Below, in pieces: positions 12,863-16,335 of a DNA stretch of 16,335 bases. The position numbers and the translations under genes were made by a program. The stretch spans positions 1 through 16,335 of the forward strand of contig DLGZ01000078.1 of the NCBI GenBank assembly GCA_002482965.1, written 5' to 3'. The notes under the pieces are model-generated. The model saw only the letters and a program-made list of their open reading frames with translations. It had not been told where the DNA came from and did not search any database. Within the stretch, counting starts at the first letter, position 1. Each line of letters begins with the position of its first letter. This stretch comes from Verrucomicrobiaceae bacterium UBA7681 (GTDB lineage Bacteria; Verrucomicrobiota; Verrucomicrobiia; Verrucomicrobiales; Verrucomicrobiaceae).

Positions 12863-15040
12863 ATGCCCGCCCCACGCACCACCACCAAATCCGAAGTCCT
12901 GCGCGGACTCGTGGACCGCGTGGTGTTTCACAATGAGGACAACGGCTACTGCATCCTGAAAATCATCCCGGCAGGCAAGCACGATGTGGTGAGCCTGATC
13001 GGCAAAGCACCGCGCGTAGTGGCAGGTGAAGAATTCGAAGCCCGAGGAGTGTGGGAGCCCAACCGCGACTTCGGCCCGCAGTTCAAAGCAGACGCGCTCA
13101 AACTCCGGCGCCCCGATTCGCTCGCAGGTATCGAGCGCTATCTCGGCAGCGGCTTGATCGAAGGCATCGGGCCGAAGTATGCCAAGCGCATGGTCGAAAA
13201 GTTCGGGCCGAAGGTGTTCGACATCATCGAGAACGAATCCAAGAAACTCGAAGACGTGGAAGGCGTGGGCAAAAAGCGCCGCATCGAGATCCGCGCTTCG
13301 TGGATCAAGCAGAAGTCGATTCACGGCATCATGCTCTTCCTCCATCAGCACGGCATCAGTTCCTCCCGTGCCCTGCGCATCTACAAAACCTACGGTGAGG
13401 AGTCACAGGCGGTGCTGAAGGAGAACCCATATCGCATGGCGCAGGACATCCGCGGCATCGGCTTCAAAACGGCGGATGACATCGCCTATCAGCTCGGCGT
13501 GGCCGAAGATGCGCCGGAACGTATCAAGGCGGGGATTCTGCATGTGCTCGAAACCGCCGCCGGCAGCGGCCATTGCTGCGTCCCAGAAACCGAGGTGATC
13601 AAAAAAGCCATCGACCTGCTCGGTGTGGAGGCCTTGATCGCACCACAAATCGACGCGCTCATCACAAGTGACCAAATCGAGCGGCACGACACCTTTTTAT
13701 ATCTGCCCTACCTGCGCGCCGCAGAGCAAAGCATCGCAGCCAATGTGAGATCTCTCGCTGCCCTGCCTGCGGCCTATCCGAGCATCGACGAAGACGCCGC
13801 TCTGGCCTGGGTGATGAAGAAGACCGGCAAGGAACTGGCCGATAGCCAGCAGCGCGCCGTGCGCGAGGCCCTGCGGCATCGTCTGCTCATCATCACCGGT
13901 GGCCCCGGCGTGGGAAAGACCACCATCCTGCGCAGCATCCTCCTCATTCTGCAAAGCAAGCAGATCAAACTCGTGCTCGCCGCGCCCACCGGTCGTGCGG
14001 CCAAGCGCCTCACCGAAAGCACGGGCCTTGAGGCCAAGACACTCCACCGCCTGCTCGAATACCAGGGCGAAGGCCAGTGGGGCCGTCATCGTGGCAAACC
14101 GCTCGCGGGTCATTTGTTTGTCGTCGATGAAGCCTCGATGATCGATGCACCGCTGATGGCGCAGTTCCTCTCCGCGCTGCCTGACGGCGCGCATCTGCTC
14201 ATCGTGGGAGATGCCGATCAGCTCCCTTCCGTCGGCCCCGGCATGGTGCTGCATGATCTGATCGCCAGCGATAAAGTGCCCTGCGTGAAGCTCACCGAGA
14301 TCTTCCGTCAGGCCGCCAGCAGCCGCATCATCACCAGCGCACACGCGATCAATCGTGGCCAGGTGCCCGATCTGAAACCCTCACGCAGCAGCGATTTCTT
14401 TTTCCTTCAGGAGAGTGAACCCGAAGAGATCAAGCACACCCTCGTCGAACTCGCTCACACCCGACTCGCCACCAAATACGGTCTCGATCCCATCCGCGAC
14501 ATCCAGGTGCTCACGCCGATGAATCGCAATCTCCTCGGCACCATCTCGCTCAATCAATCCCTGCAGCTCGCCCTCAATCCTCCCAACGAACTCAAGTTCG
14601 AGATCGAGCGCTTCGGCATCACCTTCCGCGTCGGTGACAAAGTCATCCAGACCCACAACAACTACGACAAAGAAGTCTTCAACGGCGACATCGGCCACAT
14701 CGTCACCATCGATGCCGATCCCGTCAAAGTTCACGTCCGCTACGATGCCGACCGCCTCGTCGAATATGAACCTGGAGAGCTTGATGAACTCCAGCTCGCC
14801 TACGCGCTCAGCATTCACAAAAGCCAGGGCAGCGAGTTCCCCTGCGTCATCATCCCCGTCAGCACCCAGCACTACGTCCTGCTGGAGCGCAGCCTCATCT
14901 ACACCGCCATCACACGCGCCAAGAAGCTGTGCGTACTCGTCGGCGATGAGCGGGCCTTGTCACTCGCCGTGAGCAAGCAGGAAAGCCGCAAACGCTGGAC
15001 GGGGCTGCGCCAATTATTGTGCTCGTCATCCGGCGGATGA
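12863..15040 (+). CDS. recD2: ATP-dependent RecD2-like DNA helicase
   Basis: From the ATG at 12863 the protein is 725 residues, normal for RecD2 (the RecD-like 5'-3' superfamily 1B helicase found apart from RecBC). The N-terminus has an OB-like segment (VFHNEDNGYCILKI), then helix-hairpin-helix repeats (GIGPKYAKRM, VEGVGKKRR, IRGIGFKTADDIA). Helicase motifs follow in order: Walker A GGPGVGKTT at about 346, APTGRAAKRL, DEASM at about 420, GDADQLPSVGPG, EIFRQA, a UvrD-like C-terminal domain with ALSIHKSQGSEFP, and YTAITRAKK at about 680. It probably unwinds DNA during repair or replication-stress responses. A GTG 6 nt upstream is an alternative start. The following gene begins 6 bp after its stop. 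Identification is secure. Confidence 0.95.
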   Translation: MPAPRTTTKSEVLRGLVDRVVFHNEDNGYCILKIIPAGKHDVVSLIGKAPRVVAGEEFEARGVWEPNRDFGPQFKADALKLRRPDSLAGIERYLGSGLIEGIGPKYAKRMVEKFGPKVFDIIENESKKLEDVEGVGKKRRIEIRASWIKQKSIHGIMLFLHQHGISSSRALRIYKTYGEESQAVLKENPYRMAQDIRGIGFKTADDIAYQLGVAEDAPERIKAGILHVLETAAGSGHCCVPETEVIKKAIDLLGVEALIAPQIDALITSDQIERHDTFLYLPYLRAAEQSIAANVRSLAALPAAYPSIDEDAALAWVMKKTGKELADSQQRAVREALRHRLLIITGGPGVGKTTILRSILLILQSKQIKLVLAAPTGRAAKRLTESTGLEAKTLHRLLEYQGEGQWGRHRGKPLAGHLFVVDEASMIDAPLMAQFLSALPDGAHLLIVGDADQLPSVGPGMVLHDLIASDKVPCVKLTEIFRQAASSRIITSAHAINRGQVPDLKPSRSSDFFFLQESEPEEIKHTLVELAHTRLATKYGLDPIRDIQVLTPMNRNLLGTISLNQSLQLALNPPNELKFEIERFGITFRVGDKVIQTHNNYDKEVFNGDIGHIVTIDADPVKVHVRYDADRLVEYEPGELDELQLAYALSIHKSQGSEFPCVIIPVSTQHYVLLERSLIYTAITRAKKLCVLVGDERALSLAVSKQESRKRWTGLRQLLCSSSGG

Positions 15041-15046
15041 TCGGAT

Positions 15047-16335
15047 ATGAATCCCGGCATGACGGATCAAGCTCAGCTTTCCACGGCCTGGTTGAGACAG
15101 GCGTGCCACACGCGTCGCAAGGTGAATGCCGGCTGGTGGCTCGCACGGGCGATGCCCCTTCTGGTGATGGCAGGAGTGCTCGGCTTTGTTGTGATTTTCA
15201 TCCTGCGTTCGCGCGGCATGGAGCTGGGATGGCACCACGTCTGGCCATGGGTGGCGTCTGGCTTTGTGGCTTTGATGATCACAGCCTGGCTGCTCGCACG
15301 GCGGCAGTTTGTTTCCACATCACAGGCCTTGGTGCGGCTTGAGTCCGAACTTCAGCTGCACAATGCCCTGACCACAGCCGCCGCAGGCCGCGGTGGCTGG
15401 CCCGCACTGATTCCTTCTGTGGACGACGGCTGGCGCTGGCGCTGGCAGACCTTGGGTGGGCCCATCGTCGCATTTGCCGGCAGTCTCGCCCTCGCGATCT
15501 TCCTCCCCGTGGCGCAGGATGCTGAAGCCAAAGGCCCGACGGTGGAGCCCCAGGCCTGGGCGCAGATGGAAGACTGGCTCGAAAAGCTGAAGGAAGACAA
15601 CATCGTCACCGAGGAAGAAAAAGACGAACAGCTTGCGAAAATCGCAGAGCTGCGGGATCAGCCACCGGAAAAGTGGTTCAGCCACGAGAGCCTGAACGCG
15701 GGAGACACACTCAAAGAGCAGCTCCAGCGCGACATCAAACAACTGGCTCAAAATCTCTCCACGGCGGAGCGCAGCCTCAGTGCACTGAAAAATTACGCCG
15801 ATCAGCTTTCGGTGGAGGCCAAGGAGCAGCTGCTCAAAGACTTCGATCAGGCACTGGCAGACATGAAGTCGAGCTCCTTGGAGCTTGATCCTGAACTGCT
15901 GAAGTCGATTGCGGGCCTCGATCCAAAAAATCTGAAGAGCCTTTCCAAGGAGCAGATGAAACAACTGGGCGAGTCGATGAAAAAGAAGGCGGGCGCTTGC
16001 AATGGCATGTGCAAAAACCCCGGCTTTCTCGGTGATGGCGAAGGTGAGGACGACGAGCTGGCTGAGGCCTTGGGACTGCTGAAAAAACAAGGCCAGGGTA
16101 TGGGGGGAGAGGGCGAGGGCCCCGGCAATGGCGGCATCTCGCGCGGCCCTGGCACAGCACCGCTCACGCTCTCCGATGAAGAAAACGATTTCGGCACGAA
16201 CAAGAACGAAGCAATCTCGAACACCGACATGTCACGTGCCCAGGTGGGCAACATGCTGGCACTTCAGGATGGCAAACACGAAGTGGACAAGAGCACCAAA
16301 GGCCCCCAGGCCGCCGGTGCGATTCAAAACGCCGG
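15047..16335 (+). CDS. Membrane protein with three TM segments and long helical extracytoplasmic region (3' end outside window)
   Basis: The frame is open from the ATG at 15047 (alternative ATG at 15059) to the window edge, giving at least 429 residues. I do not recognise it with confidence; the early part vaguely resembles DUF4175-type membrane proteins. Hydrophobic segments lie at about 35-53, 66-84 and 136-155; a short stretch between the last two reads RLESELQLHNALTTA. After the third TM the chain is charged and helical (about 165-300, many Glu, Lys and Gln, likely coiled coil), then becomes Gly-rich (GQGMGGEGEGPGNGG) with a Cys-x3-Cys. By topology the long region should face the periplasm. 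It starts 6 bp after recD2 and is probably cotranscribed with it, though a functional link is not evident. Confidence 0.85.
   Translation, partial: MNPGMTDQAQLSTAWLRQACHTRRKVNAGWWLARAMPLLVMAGVLGFVVIFILRSRGMELGWHHVWPWVASGFVALMITAWLLARRQFVSTSQALVRLESELQLHNALTTAAAGRGGWPALIPSVDDGWRWRWQTLGGPIVAFAGSLALAIFLPVAQDAEAKGPTVEPQAWAQMEDWLEKLKEDNIVTEEEKDEQLAKIAELRDQPPEKWFSHESLNAGDTLKEQLQRDIKQLAQNLSTAERSLSALKNYADQLSVEAKEQLLKDFDQALADMKSSSLELDPELLKSIAGLDPKNLKSLSKEQMKQLGESMKKKAGACNGMCKNPGFLGDGEGEDDELAEALGLLKKQGQGMGGEGEGPGNGGISRGPGTAPLTLSDEENDFGTNKNEAISNTDMSRAQVGNMLALQDGKHEVDKSTKGPQAAGAIQNA

Noticed and set aside
15429..15450. Short tandem of TGGCGC units
   Set aside because: It encodes Trp-Arg-Trp-Arg-Trp just before the third TM segment and is too short to treat as a separate repeat feature.
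1..16335. CRISPR array, tRNA or rRNA genes, complete insertion sequence
   Set aside because: I looked for regularly spaced direct repeats, tRNA-like cloverleaf and T-loop motifs and transposase motifs, and found none.

Overview
The window looks like a chromosomal stretch of a GC-rich member of the PVC group, most likely a Verrucomicrobiota (Prosthecobacter/Verrucomicrobiaceae-like). This is inferred from an 854-residue protein with a beta-propeller, HEAT-like region, CxxCH haem site and discoidin-like domain (an architecture typical of Verrucomicrobia and Planctomycetes), from abundant short palindromic intergenic repeats, and from start codons that mostly lack Shine-Dalgarno sequences. No rRNA, tRNA, CRISPR array or complete insertion sequence was seen. 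The longest gene-free stretch is about 176 bp (8581-8756).

Layout. 1-377: the 3' end of a MobA-like nucleotidyltransferase, overlapped by an AT-richer small two-TM protein gene (377-670). 712-5425, minus strand: a five-gene directon read in the order HtrA-like protease, degenerate HtrA-like protein with an internal PDZ domain, Xaa-Pro aminopeptidase (pepP), 16S rRNA methyltransferase (rsmE) and a DUF5329 secreted protein. The first two genes nearly abut or overlap, and pepP and rsmE are 1 bp apart. 5528-6904, plus strand: dihydrolipoyl dehydrogenase, followed by a strong intrinsic terminator. 6988-7551: a solitary AT-rich gene resembling the HEPN/AbiU2 family. 7615-8580: a Tat-exported amidohydrolase. 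8757-11321, minus strand: the large PVC-type cytochrome. 11415-12155: a divergent PAS-AraC regulator. 12174-12791, minus strand: a GNAT acetyltransferase. 12863-15040: the RecD2 helicase, followed after 6 bp by a three-TM coiled-coil protein that runs off the window end.

The genes serve several roles rather than one pathway: envelope proteolysis and peptide turnover (the two HtrA-like proteins and PepP), ribosome modification (RsmE), central carbon metabolism (Lpd), periplasmic oxidation and hydrolysis (haem protein, amidohydrolase) with a probable adjacent regulator, and DNA repair (RecD2).

The most interesting non-coding signal is a set of REP-like palindromes. Three elements (an inverted pair at 3150-3215 and a single copy at 8583-8607) share the plan AGTAG-N-stem-TCC-stem but differ in stem sequence, and the pair shows a compensatory base-pair change. 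A separate mosaic of palindromes and AATGACGAA-type repeats (4233-4389) overlaps the 5' end of the degenerate HtrA gene and supplies both of its ATG start codons and part of its signal peptide. The most interesting coding signal is that same protein: its PDZ domain lies between the two halves of a protease fold whose catalytic His and Ser appear to be lost.
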